Source: Clostridiales bacterium
GTDB lineage: Bacteria > Bacillota > Clostridia > Lutisporales > Lutisporaceae
DNA length: 37,529 nucleotides
Assembly: GCA_012842725.1 (NCBI GenBank)
Contig: DUSG01000056.1
Span: 1 to 37,529, forward strand
Direction of reading: 5' to 3'
Below, piece after piece: positions 28,365-37,529 of the stretch; within the stretch, counting starts at the first letter, position 1; each line of letters opens with the position of its first letter. The notes under the pieces were generated by a model, which was not told where the DNA came from, searched no databases, and saw only the letters and a list, made by a program, of their open reading frames with translations. A program made the translations under genes and the position numbers.

Positions 28365-31300
28365 TTAAAATAAGCTCAACTGATTATTTTCGGGTAATCC
28401 ATCTAAACAACCATGATTTTTCATAATTTCAATAACAGTTTTTGAGAGTTTTGCTCGTTCTCTTAAATCTTCTACAGAAATAAAAGGGTATTTTTCTCTT
28501 TCTTTCACAATGCTTAAAGCAGCATTTTGACCTAAACCCTGCAAAGCTCTAAGTGGTGGTCTAATTCCTTCGTCTGTTACTAAAAATTTATCTGCTTCTG
28601 ATTTGTATAAATCAACAGGTAATAACTTTATACCCCTGCAATACATTTCATAAACCACTTCTGTCAAAGTCATCAAATTTTTTTCTTTTGCACTTGCATT
28701 ATTCCCTAATTTGTTCAATTCAATCCATTTTGCTTTGACGAAATTTTTTCCTTTAATAAATAAATCTGCATCAAAATCTTCTATCCTGACAGTAAAATAT
28801 GTAGCATAAAAAGCTTCCGGATAATATACTTTATAGTATGCTATTCTGAATGACATCATTACATAAGCCGTTGCATGAGCTTTAGGAAATAAATATTTTA
28901 TAGTTTTGCATGAGTTTATATACCATTCAGGTATACCTTTTTTCCGCATCTCTTCTTCAGATTCAGGACTCAAACCTTTACCCTTTCTGACACTTTCTGC
29001 TGTTTTAAAAGCAAGTTTTGGTTCAATTCCATTATAAATAAGGTACAACATTATATCGTCTCTGGTTGAGATTACATCTTTTAATGTAGCTTTACCGCTT
29101 CTTATAATATCTTGTGCGTTATTGAGCCAAACATCAGTACCATGAGACAATCCCGATATCCTTAATAACTCTGCAAAGGTTGAAGGCTTTGTATCCATTA
29201 ACATTTGTCTAACAAACTTTGTTCCAAACTCAGGTATACCTAGACTTCCCACTTCACAGTCTATTTCTTTTAAATCCACTCCTAAAGCTTCTGTTGAAGT
29301 AAAAATACTCATAGTCTTTTTGTCATCCAGTCTGATGCTTTGAGCTGGTACACCTGTAATATCTTCTAACATTTTTATTATTGTAGGTACATCATGCCCT
29401 AAAATATCTAATTTAAGCAATCTCCCGCTTATAGAATGATAATCAAAGTGGGTTGTGATTACTGAAGAATCAGTATCATCAGCTGGGTGCTGAATAGGTG
29501 TAAATTCATAAATTTCTTTATCAGAGGGGACTATCATTACTCCCCCAGGGTGTTGACCGGTTGTTCTTTTAATTCCTGTACAACCGTCAATTAATCTTTT
29601 TGCTTCAGCACTATTTAGTTTTTTCCCTTTTATTTCGAAATATTTTTTCACAAAACCATATGCTGTTTTTTCAGCTATGGTTCCTATTGTTCCTGCTCTA
29701 AAGACATGGCCTTTCCCAAATAGTTCTTCAGTATATTTATGTGCAACAGGTTGATATTCGCCTGCAAAGTTCAGGTCGATATCCGGTTCTTTATCTCCTT
29801 CAAAGCCTAGGAAAGTTTCAAATGGTATATCATATCCATCTTTTTTTAACATGCTTTTACAATGTGGACATTCTTTATCTGGCAAATCAACACCTGAACC
29901 TATGCTTCCATCAGTAAAAAATTGCGAGTACTTGCATTTTTCGCATATATAATGTGGAGGAAGAGGATTAACCTCTGTTATATCACACATCATTGCAACA
30001 AGAGATGAACCTACTGAACCTCTAGAACCTACCAGATATCCGTCTTTCATTGATTTTGTTACAAGTTTATGAGCGATTAAATATAAAACTGCGTAACCAT
30101 TGTTTATAATTGAATTTAATTCTTTATTCAAGCGCTCTTCCACTATCTTTGGCAAATTATCACCATAGATACTGTGGGCTTTGTTCATTGTCATTTCTCT
30201 TACTTGTTCATCAGCGCCGTCAATTTTTGGAGGAAAAGTCTCTTCTGGTATTGGTATTACATCTTCTATATTGCTAGCTATTTTAGATGGATTCTCTACG
30301 ACAATTTCATAAGCAATCTCTTTATCGAAATAACTAAACTCTTCCAACATTTCTTCAGTAGTTTTAAAATATAATGGTGCTTGGTCATCTGCATCGCTAT
30401 AACCTTGAACAGCCATCAGTATTCTTCTGAAAACTTCGTCTTCAGGTTCAAGAAAATGTACATCGCCTGTAGCTACAACTGGTTTATTAAGCTTTTTGCC
30501 CAACTCATAAATCTTCTTATTTATTTCGATGAGTCCTTTCTTATCAATAGTGCCGTTTCTAATCATGAATTCATTATTAGCTAATGGCTGAATTTCCAAG
30601 TAATCATATAATTTTGCTCTTTCAAGCAAAATACTTTTATCGACATTATTCAGTATTGATTGAAAAATTTCTCCTGATTCACAGGCAGACCCAATAATTA
30701 ATCCTTCTCTATATTTCATAAGCTGGCTCTTCAAAATCCTTGGTTTTTTATAAAAATGATCCAGATGAGATATAGAGATTAATTTATAAAGATTTTTTAA
30801 TCCTTCTTGATTTTTAACCAGAATAATAATGTGGTAAGATTCTGATGTTTTTAGATTCTTATCTTCTTTAGTTAAATTATTTATTTCACTTAAAGACCTA
30901 ATATCTTTTTCTTCAAGTAATTTAAACATCTCCAAAAGTACATGGGCAACTGCTGTTGCATCATCAGTAGCTCTATGATGATTTTCCAGTTTTATATTAA
31001 AATAATCACATAAATTGTTTAGCTTATGTTTGTTTATAGGTAACAGATTTCTAGATAGCTGTAATGTATCTAATACAGGATTGTTGAGACTTAATCCTAA
31101 CATAGAAGCTCCGTGTTTAATGAAACCAACATCAAACAGAGCGTTATGTGCAACCAATGGTCTTTCGCCTACAAAACCTAAGAATTGTGGCAATACCTCT
31201 TCAATAGATGGAGCATCTGCTACCATTTCGTCTGTTATACCGGTTAAGTTTTGTATCTTCTCCGGTATAGGAATACCAGGATTTATTAAAGTAGAAAATG

Positions 31301-32624
31301 TGGACACAATCTTTCTATTTTTGATTAATACAGCACCGATTTCCGTTATTTTATCATTTACATTGTTTAGACCGGTTGTTTCTATGTCAAATGCAACATA
31401 TTCATCGTCGAAACTATAGTCAATATCGTTATAAACAATAGGAGTACCATCATTTACTAAATATCCTTCTACACCATAAATTATTTTAACACCATACTTT
31501 TTCCCTGCTTCATAAGCTTCTGGAAAAGCTTGTACCACACCGTGATCCGTTATTGCAATTGCGTTATGGCCCCATTCCTTAGCTCTTTTAACTAGTGCTG
31601 TAGCTGTTACTACCCCATCCATAGCACTCATAGATGTATGGGCATGTAGTTCTATTCTTTTATTAGCAGCATTATCTTTTCTTTGTTTATTTTCTTCTTC
31701 CATTATACTTATCGGGTATAGTACAACTTCTTTATTGTAAGTGTCTAAGTGTATATCACCCTTAATTCTGACCCAGCTGCCAGGACTAAGTCTGTTTTCT
31801 ATTTCTTCTAACTTTTCATCTTCCTTTAAAAACAGTTTACATATTATCGAATTTGAATAATCAGTAACATAAATATTTATTATTTTTCTTTCGTTATTCA
31901 ATACTTTGCTATCTAAATGAAATATCTTTCCTTTTATTACAACCCTACCTGATTCTTCATTTAAATCATCTATAGATGTAATTATGTCGTCAGAAAAAGC
32001 TTTACCATAAATAACTGGATTTTTTGTTACAGTATTGTTTTTTTCTACATTATTGTTATCATTATTATTTTCACTAAGTTCTAAAGTTTCAGCAATTAGT
32101 TTTTCTTCTTCTTTTAAAATAGATTGAATATATTCATCATAATCGATTCCATCATCAGCATATTTACATTCAATATTTATATCAATTCCATATAGCTCTA
32201 AAGCTTTTTCTTTGATCATCTGACATAATTTTTTTTCCATTACATAATCATAAGAAGCTTTAGAATTTAATGTAATTTGAACTTCATCCTCAGTATACTC
32301 AATGGAACAATCACTTAGAAAACCAATAAAACTAGGATTTTCATCATAGATAATATTCAATATATGGTTTAAAGAATCTTTAATATTATTATCAGTGCTT
32401 ACTGTTTTTACATTGTCTATTAATACAAGTTTCAGTTGGAATAAATCATACTCTTTTGCTAAATTATTTTCTATTGATTTTAGATAATTTACATCAATCA
32501 ATCCTTCAGGTTTTACATACAATTCCCATATTCTTTTTTTTGGATATACTATGACTTTTTTTATATCAAACATATTTCTTATTATACTTATGTAATCGTT
32601 ACTTTTTTTAACTTTTGTCTGCAT
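28365..32624 (-). CDS. polC: DNA polymerase III alpha subunit, Gram-positive PolC type with embedded 3'-5' exonuclease
   Basis: 1419 aa; PHP ELHAHTSMSAMDGV, exonuclease VAFDIETTGLNNVNDKITEIGA, GSRGSVGSSLVAMMCDITEVNPL, EPDIDLNFAGEYQ. Confidence 0.99.
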   Translation of the reverse strand: MQTKVKKSNDYISIIRNMFDIKKVIVYPKKRIWELYVKPEGLIDVNYLKSIENNLAKEYDLFQLKLVLIDNVKTVSTDNNIKDSLNHILNIIYDENPSFIGFLSDCSIEYTEDEVQITLNSKASYDYVMEKKLCQMIKEKALELYGIDINIECKYADDGIDYDEYIQSILKEEEKLIAETLELSENNNDNNNVEKNNTVTKNPVIYGKAFSDDIITSIDDLNEESGRVVIKGKIFHLDSKVLNNERKIINIYVTDYSNSIICKLFLKEDEKLEEIENRLSPGSWVRIKGDIHLDTYNKEVVLYPISIMEEENKQRKDNAANKRIELHAHTSMSAMDGVVTATALVKRAKEWGHNAIAITDHGVVQAFPEAYEAGKKYGVKIIYGVEGYLVNDGTPIVYNDIDYSFDDEYVAFDIETTGLNNVNDKITEIGAVLIKNRKIVSTFSTLINPGIPIPEKIQNLTGITDEMVADAPSIEEVLPQFLGFVGERPLVAHNALFDVGFIKHGASMLGLSLNNPVLDTLQLSRNLLPINKHKLNNLCDYFNIKLENHHRATDDATAVAHVLLEMFKLLEEKDIRSLSEINNLTKEDKNLKTSESYHIIILVKNQEGLKNLYKLISISHLDHFYKKPRILKSQLMKYREGLIIGSACESGEIFQSILNNVDKSILLERAKLYDYLEIQPLANNEFMIRNGTIDKKGLIEINKKIYELGKKLNKPVVATGDVHFLEPEDEVFRRILMAVQGYSDADDQAPLYFKTTEEMLEEFSYFDKEIAYEIVVENPSKIASNIEDVIPIPEETFPPKIDGADEQVREMTMNKAHSIYGDNLPKIVEERLNKELNSIINNGYAVLYLIAHKLVTKSMKDGYLVGSRGSVGSSLVAMMCDITEVNPLPPHYICEKCKYSQFFTDGSIGSGVDLPDKECPHCKSMLKKDGYDIPFETFLGFEGDKEPDIDLNFAGEYQPVAHKYTEELFGKGHVFRAGTIGTIAEKTAYGFVKKYFEIKGKKLNSAEAKRLIDGCTGIKRTTGQHPGGVMIVPSDKEIYEFTPIQHPADDTDSSVITTHFDYHSISGRLLKLDILGHDVPTIIKMLEDITGVPAQSIRLDDKKTMSIFTSTEALGVDLKEIDCEVGSLGIPEFGTKFVRQMLMDTKPSTFAELLRISGLSHGTDVWLNNAQDIIRSGKATLKDVISTRDDIMLYLIYNGIEPKLAFKTAESVRKGKGLSPESEEEMRKKGIPEWYINSCKTIKYLFPKAHATAYVMMSFRIAYYKVYYPEAFYATYFTVRIEDFDADLFIKGKNFVKAKWIELNKLGNNASAKEKNLMTLTEVVYEMYCRGIKLLPVDLYKSEADKFLVTDEGIRPPLRALQGLGQNAALSIVKEREKYPFISVEDLRERAKLSKTVIEIMKNHGCLDGLPENNQLSLF

Positions 32625-32650
32625 TTTATCACCAGTTAATCATAGTTTTT

Positions 32651-33310
32651 TTAATGCATTAAAGTTTTACTCAATACTTTAATTATATCCATATACATTT
32701 TTAACCTGGAGGAAAATCCACTGATTATACCTAATTTTTCCTCCTTTGTTAAATGAGTGATATCTTCTAAATATACCTCCAATGTTCTATAAGATTTTCT
32801 ATTGACGTGTACAGTCAATGAAACTTCTATTCCATATCTAGTTATATCCAAGTCTTCTAATTCTTCTATTATATACCTTCTTAAAGCTCTTTGACCCGAA
32901 AGATGAGGAGCAATCTTCTGTGCAATATCCGTTATGATTCTTCCATGTTTGAAAATTCCTACAGTCATATCTGCTTCTTGATTTATCACTGGAGTTAATA
33001 AATTAAATATATGTTCATCTTTTAATCCGATTAAATCAGCATCTAATAGTAAGACTATATCAGAGTCGCATTCTTTTACTCCTACTTTCACAGCTCCTCC
33101 TTTGCCAATATTTTCTTTAAGCTCAATTACTTTTGCGCCATGTTTTTTTGCTATATTAGCTGTATTGTCCCAAGAACCATCACTTACTACTATAACTTGA
33201 TCAATTAAAGACATATTGCAAACAACTTTTAATACATCTCCAATGGTTTTCTCTTCATTATATGCAGGTATAATTGCTGTTACAGCCATACTTATACCCC
33301 CTAAGTTCAT
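32651..33310 (-). CDS. Family 2 glycosyltransferase
   Basis: AIIPAYNEEKTIGDVL, VSDGSWDNTANIA, GKGGAVKVG, VLLLDADLIGL; no obvious TM segments; 4-nt overlap with ispG. Confidence 0.88.
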   Translation of the reverse strand: MNLGGISMAVTAIIPAYNEEKTIGDVLKVVCNMSLIDQVIVVSDGSWDNTANIAKKHGAKVIELKENIGKGGAVKVGVKECDSDIVLLLDADLIGLKDEHIFNLLTPVINQEADMTVGIFKHGRIITDIAQKIAPHLSGQRALRRYIIEELEDLDITRYGIEVSLTVHVNRKSYRTLEVYLEDITHLTKEEKLGIISGFSSRLKMYMDIIKVLSKTLMH

Positions 33311-34365
33311 TCAATGATTTTCTCTATTTCTTCCATTAAAACATCTATAGCAGAATCCTCATTGATTTTTCTTACTGGTTTTCCTTTTATAAAAAGCAAG
33401 TATTCCCCATTACCACCAGCAATCCCAATATCTGCATCCTTAGCCTCACCTGGTCCATTAACTGCACAACCCATAACTGCAACTTTTATTTTCTTTTTTG
33501 TTTTTAAACTTTCTACTCTCTTTTCAATTTCATTGGCAATACTTACTAAATCCACGGAACATCTACCACATGTCGGACATGATATAATATCAATACCGGA
33601 GTCTGTAAGTTCCAAATTCTTTAAAATTTCATATGCTACATATACCTCTTCTTTTGGATTGCCTGTTAATGACACTCTCACTGTATCACCAATTCCTTGA
33701 TACAGAAGGATTCCAATACCTATTGCTGATTTTATTGCTCCCTTACTTATTGTTCCAGCTTCCGTTATACCAATATGGAGAGGATAATCAACAATAGAAG
33801 ATATACGTTTATAGCTTTCTATGGTATCCAATACGCTGGTTGATTTAATAGAAATTATAATTTGATCATAATCAAGTTCCTCAATCATCTTGATATTCCT
33901 TAATGCACTTTCAACCATAGCTTCGGGCTTAGGACCACTATATTTTTCTAAAAGATCTTTTTCAAGAGACCCAGAATTTACTCCTACTCTGATGGGAATA
34001 TTTCTTTCTTTTGCAACTTTTACTATTGATTTTAGCCTTTCTCTGCCTCCTATATTACCAGGATTTATCCTTATTTTATCGGCTCCATTTTCCATTGAAG
34101 CTATGGCCAATCTATAATCGAAATGTATATCTGCAACAATAGGTAAATTTATATGCTTTTTTATAACTTTTATAGCTTCTGCTGCTTCAAATGTTGGAAC
34201 AGCTACTCTAATAATTTCACATCCTACATCTTCAAGCTCTTTTATTTGTTTTACTGTCTCGTTTATATCCTCAGTTTTAGTATTTGTCATAGATTGTACA
34301 ACTATCCTTTTTCCTCCACCTATTTCAACATTACCAACTCTTACTATTTTTGTTTTTCTCCTCAT
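33307..34365 (-). CDS. ispG: (E)-4-hydroxy-3-methylbut-2-enyl-diphosphate synthase
   Basis: VVQSMTNTKTEDI, KIRINPGNIGG, ISCPTCGRC iron-sulfur cysteines, GCAVNGPGEAKDADIG. Confidence 0.98.
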   Translation of the reverse strand: MRRKTKIVRVGNVEIGGGKRIVVQSMTNTKTEDINETVKQIKELEDVGCEIIRVAVPTFEAAEAIKVIKKHINLPIVADIHFDYRLAIASMENGADKIRINPGNIGGRERLKSIVKVAKERNIPIRVGVNSGSLEKDLLEKYSGPKPEAMVESALRNIKMIEELDYDQIIISIKSTSVLDTIESYKRISSIVDYPLHIGITEAGTISKGAIKSAIGIGILLYQGIGDTVRVSLTGNPKEEVYVAYEILKNLELTDSGIDIISCPTCGRCSVDLVSIANEIEKRVESLKTKKKIKVAVMGCAVNGPGEAKDADIGIAGGNGEYLLFIKGKPVRKINEDSAIDVLMEEIEKIIE

Positions 34366-34373
34366 ACTACTAC

Positions 34374-35393
34374 CTACCTAAAAAAATTTAATATACCAAA
34401 TTTTATTAAATCTTTATATGCTATTATAACAGCAAGAATCATCAATGCCACAAATCCAATAAAGTTAATAAAGCCTTCTTTTTCTGCTTCTATTGGTTTT
34501 CGTCTTATAAGCTCGATAAGTAAAAATAACAATCTACCGCCATCCAGAGCTGGTATTGGCAACAAGTTAATTATTGCAAGATTCAAACTCAAAAAAGCAG
34601 TTAAGTTTAAAAGATATAGAAAACCAAATTTTGCAGCTTCATTTATAAACACTATTATACCAACAGGTCCAGATACCTCATCTGTAGAAGCTTTTCCTGT
34701 AAAAAGTTTACCTAAAAAATCCAGCATAGCTTTTGACATCTCTAATGCCCATCTAAAACCGTTTTTCAATGATATGCCTTCTATCTTAAGGGATGGTGTT
34801 ATACCAATTATAACATCTTTTGTTTCATCATCAACTATTGGTGTTACAGTAACATTTTTGATTTCTTTTTTTCTTTCGAAAGTAATATTTATTGGAGTAT
34901 TAGGGTTAGATGAAATACTCTGTTTTATGCTATTCCAATCTTCTGTTTTCTTACCATTTATTTCTATTATTTTATCACCCTTTTGTAGACCTGCAGTATA
35001 AGCGGGTTTGCCTTGGACAACTTCATTTATTACTGTACTTTGAGTTATTACTAGAGAAAATATAAGCATTGCCAATAAAAAGTTCATTAAAGGGCCAAAA
35101 AGAATAACTGCCATTCTTATATGTAAAGGTTTATTATTAAAAGCTTTTATGTCGTCTGATGACTCATCTTCTCCAGTCATCTTACAATATCCTCCGATTG
35201 GTATTGACCTAAGAGAATATAAAGTTTCGCCTTTCTTTTTTCCAAAAATCTTAGGACCCATTCCAATAGCAAATTCTTCCACTCTAATACCAGAAAGTTT
35301 TGCTATAACAAAATGACCCAATTCATGTATCATGACAATAGTAGCAAAAACTAGTACTGATGCCACTACATTCACTAAATTCATACTATTCAC
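34374..35393 (-). CDS. rseP: Site-2 protease family zinc metalloprotease RseP/RasP
   Basis: MIHELGHFVIAK zinc motif, PDZ-like domain, NLLPIPALDGGRLLF. Confidence 0.96.
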   Translation of the reverse strand: MNSMNLVNVVASVLVFATIVMIHELGHFVIAKLSGIRVEEFAIGMGPKIFGKKKGETLYSLRSIPIGGYCKMTGEDESSDDIKAFNNKPLHIRMAVILFGPLMNFLLAMLIFSLVITQSTVINEVVQGKPAYTAGLQKGDKIIEINGKKTEDWNSIKQSISSNPNTPINITFERKKEIKNVTVTPIVDDETKDVIIGITPSLKIEGISLKNGFRWALEMSKAMLDFLGKLFTGKASTDEVSGPVGIIVFINEAAKFGFLYLLNLTAFLSLNLAIINLLPIPALDGGRLLFLLIELIRRKPIEAEKEGFINFIGFVALMILAVIIAYKDLIKFGILNFFR

Positions 35394-36547
35394 CTCTTAT
35401 TATACAATTCATACGCAATTTTTCTTGCCCAATTATCTATTTCCAATACATCTTCTATACTTTTGATTTCCACATTAATATGTTTCTCTAAAACACCTGC
35501 TACGATATAGTAAATATCTGTAAAACCTATTTTCCCTTGAAGAAACAAGTTTACAGCAACTTCATTAGCACCGTTAAGTACTATACAACTGCTGTCACCA
35601 CTTTTTAAAGCATCATAAGCAAGTTTAAGACATGGAAATCTAACAACATCAGGTGTTTCAAAATTTAAGTTTTTTATTTTAGAAAAATCCAATCTGGCAA
35701 CATAGCCCAATGTTCTCTCAGGATATGTAAAAGAATATTTAATTGGTATTCTCATATCTGGAATACCTAATTGAGCTAAAATAACTCCATCAATAAATTC
35801 TACCATAGAATGAATTATGCTCTCAGGATGAATAATTACATCAATATATTCAGATTCTATGTCAAATAACCATCTTGCTTCTATAACTTCTAATCCCTTG
35901 TTCATTAATGTGGCAGAATCTACTGTAATCTTTTTACCCATATTCCAATTTGGATGTTTTAAAGCATCTGAAACCGTAACACTCTTCAGTTCTTGTAGTG
36001 TTTTATTTCTAAAAGGCCCTCCAGAAGCGGTAAGGATAATTCTTGATACATATTTTCTTTCTTTTCCTATACACTGGAATATTGCTGAATGTTCACTGTC
36101 AACTGGTATTATGGTTGAATTACTTTCTTTTGCCATCTCAGTAATTATTCTGCCTGCAGTTACCATGGTTTCTTTATTTGCAAGCGCTATAGTTTTGCCT
36201 TTTTTAACAGCTTCAAAGGTTGGTTTAAGGCCAGCTATACCAACTATTGAAGATAAAATAATATCTGCTTTATCATAAATAGCTGCTTCTATTAAGCCTT
36301 CTTCACCAAAAAGAATCTGTGTTTTTATATCCTTATTAGATATCATTGTTTTAAATTCTTTATATTTATTATAATCTACGATAACAACAATATCAGGATT
36401 AAACTCAAGCACCTGATCATATAATATTTTTATATTTGAATTAGTGGTTAATGCAGATACATTAAAATCTTTTCTGTTTTTTCTTATAACATCTAAAGCC
36501 TGAGTTCCTATAGAACCTGTTGAACCAAGTATTGTTATGTTCTTCAT
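35390..36547 (-). CDS. dxr: 1-deoxy-D-xylulose-5-phosphate reductoisomerase
   Basis: ITILGSTGSIGTQALDVIR, LANKETMVTAG, PVDSEHSAIFQCI, ATLMNKGLEVIEARWLF, HPESIIHSMVEF. Confidence 0.98.
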   Translation of the reverse strand: MKNITILGSTGSIGTQALDVIRKNRKDFNVSALTTNSNIKILYDQVLEFNPDIVVIVDYNKYKEFKTMISNKDIKTQILFGEEGLIEAAIYDKADIILSSIVGIAGLKPTFEAVKKGKTIALANKETMVTAGRIITEMAKESNSTIIPVDSEHSAIFQCIGKERKYVSRIILTASGGPFRNKTLQELKSVTVSDALKHPNWNMGKKITVDSATLMNKGLEVIEARWLFDIESEYIDVIIHPESIIHSMVEFIDGVILAQLGIPDMRIPIKYSFTYPERTLGYVARLDFSKIKNLNFETPDVVRFPCLKLAYDALKSGDSSCIVLNGANEVAVNLFLQGKIGFTDIYYIVAGVLEKHINVEIKSIEDVLEIDNWARKIAYELYNKR

Positions 36548-36557
36548 ATTACACTCC

Positions 36558-37364
36558 TTATATTAGTTTGTTAATTATAGTTATATAAATAAATACTGTA
36601 GGAGCAGTAAACAATATGCTATCAAATCTATCAAGAATTCCTCCATGACCTGGAATAATATTGCCATAATCTTTGAGCTTTGTAAATCTTTTTATAGAAG
36701 AAGCAGATAAGTCTCCTAGAATAGACGTAATTCCACAGATCAAACCTAAAACCAAATAGTGTATTACATTTAACTTAATGCCTGCATTATTGAATATAAC
36801 ACCAATAATTGCAGTAACTAATCCACTTGCTATAATCCCTCCAACAGCACCTTCCATTGTTTTTTTAGGACTTAAATCAGGGCATAGTTTATTCCTACCG
36901 AAATAACTTCCTATAAAATATCCACCAGTATCAGATAACCATGCTGTTAAAAAGGGTAACCAAATAAAAAACTTTCCGAATTGGCTGTTATAAATAAATA
37001 ATAGATAGCTAAACAAAAACGGTACATAAATAATCCCCAATACTGTTATAGCCACATTCAATACATTATATCCCTTTTTTATAATCTCCCAGAATATAAT
37101 CAGCAGTGCAATAAAGATTAATACAGTAAAAGAAACAAAATTAAATTTGCTTATAGAAAGTTGTATATAATAAATAACTGTTATTAAATATCCAATCCAA
37201 GTAATAGGTTTGTAGTCTATATGTAAAAATGCCTTATAATACTCATATAAACCCATTAAAGAAAGTAAAAAAACAAATAAATATAGTAATTTTCCACCTA
37301 ATAACAGGATAGCTATTATTATTGGTAAACCAAAAAAAGCGCTTATTATTCTAGTTTTTAACAT
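36558..37364 (-). CDS. cdsA: Phosphatidate cytidylyltransferase; probable start at M3 of the track ORF
   Basis: Multi-TM protein with SDTGGYFIGSYFGRNKLCPDLSPKKTMEGAVGG and GDLSASSIKRFTKLKDYGNIIPGHGGILDRFDSILF. Confidence 0.97.
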   Translation of the reverse strand: MLKTRIISAFFGLPIIIAILLLGGKLLYLFVFLLSLMGLYEYYKAFLHIDYKPITWIGYLITVIYYIQLSISKFNFVSFTVLIFIALLIIFWEIIKKGYNVLNVAITVLGIIYVPFLFSYLLFIYNSQFGKFFIWLPFLTAWLSDTGGYFIGSYFGRNKLCPDLSPKKTMEGAVGGIIASGLVTAIIGVIFNNAGIKLNVIHYLVLGLICGITSILGDLSASSIKRFTKLKDYGNIIPGHGGILDRFDSILFTAPTVFIYITIINKLI

Positions 37365-37379
37365 ATACATCCTCCATCA

Positions 37380-37529
37380 TCAGACACCACCGAAGCGTCT
37401 GTCTCTTTTTGCATACTCGTTAATGGCTTTATCTAAATCTTCTTTTGTAAAGTCTGGCCATAATGTCTTTGTAAAATAAAACTCGCTATAAGCACTCTGC
37501 CATATTAAAAAATTGCTTATCCTCATTTC
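37380..37529 (-). CDS. uppS: Isoprenyl transferase (UPP synthase), C-terminal 49 residues; truncated by the window edge
   Basis: Translated from - strand: [49 protein letters not shown], typical UppS C-terminus. Confidence 0.95.
   Translation of the reverse strand, partial: EMRISNFLIWQSAYSEFYFTKTLWPDFTKEDLDKAINEYAKRDRRFGGV

Noticed and set aside
34153-35001. 282-aa + strand ORF opposite ispG/rseP, and other + strand ORFs in the track (e.g. 23465-23875, 31015-31419, 33314-33700, 35859-36278)
   Set aside because: All lie antisense to well-conserved genes, are rich in Ser/Phe/Ile/Leu as expected from reverse-complemented Lys/Glu/Asn-rich genes, and show no recognisable family motif.
1-37529. 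CRISPR arrays, transposases, integrases, toxin-antitoxin or defence genes
   Set aside because: None seen on either strand; the coding content is almost entirely conserved housekeeping and sporulation genes.

Overview
The window is an AT-rich (low-GC) chromosomal segment from a spore-forming Clostridia-type Firmicute. Apart from the 3' end of a tRNA-Trp on the + strand, essentially all genes lie on the - strand. From right to left the order is uppS(partial)-cdsA-dxr-rseP-ispG-glycosyltransferase-polC-rimP-nusA-ylxR-ylxQ-infB-rbfA-nrnA-truB-ribF-rpsO-pnp-ylxY-mlpA-dut-ymxH-dapG-tepA-ftsK/spoIIIE-rimO-pgsA-cinA-recA-recX-rny-ymdB-spoVS-PHP phosphoesterase-aspartate aminotransferase. This largely matches the Bacillus subtilis uppS-to-spoVS region as I remember it. 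There is no CRISPR array, transposon, prophage or obvious defence island, and no convincing new multi-gene system. The unusual signals are in gene leaders. (1) rny has a near-consensus promoter and a perfect Shine-Dalgarno (SD) but no ATG/GTG/TTG for its conserved membrane-anchor N-terminus; the only start at suitable spacing is ATA. (2) The recA SD is 24 nt from its ATG, and a perfect 6-bp hairpin between them would shorten the effective spacing to 8 nt. A LexA box lies at the start of the same leader. (3) ftsK and spoVS carry sigma-H-like promoters with identical hexamer-region sequences and identical 11-nt spacers. A distant 12-nt inverted repeat could block the ftsK SD only on read-through transcripts, not on the sigma-H transcript. 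(4) Comparable hairpins occlude or abut the SDs of ylxY and ymxH. (5) The rpsO leader can fold into a three-helix structure typical of S15 autoregulation.
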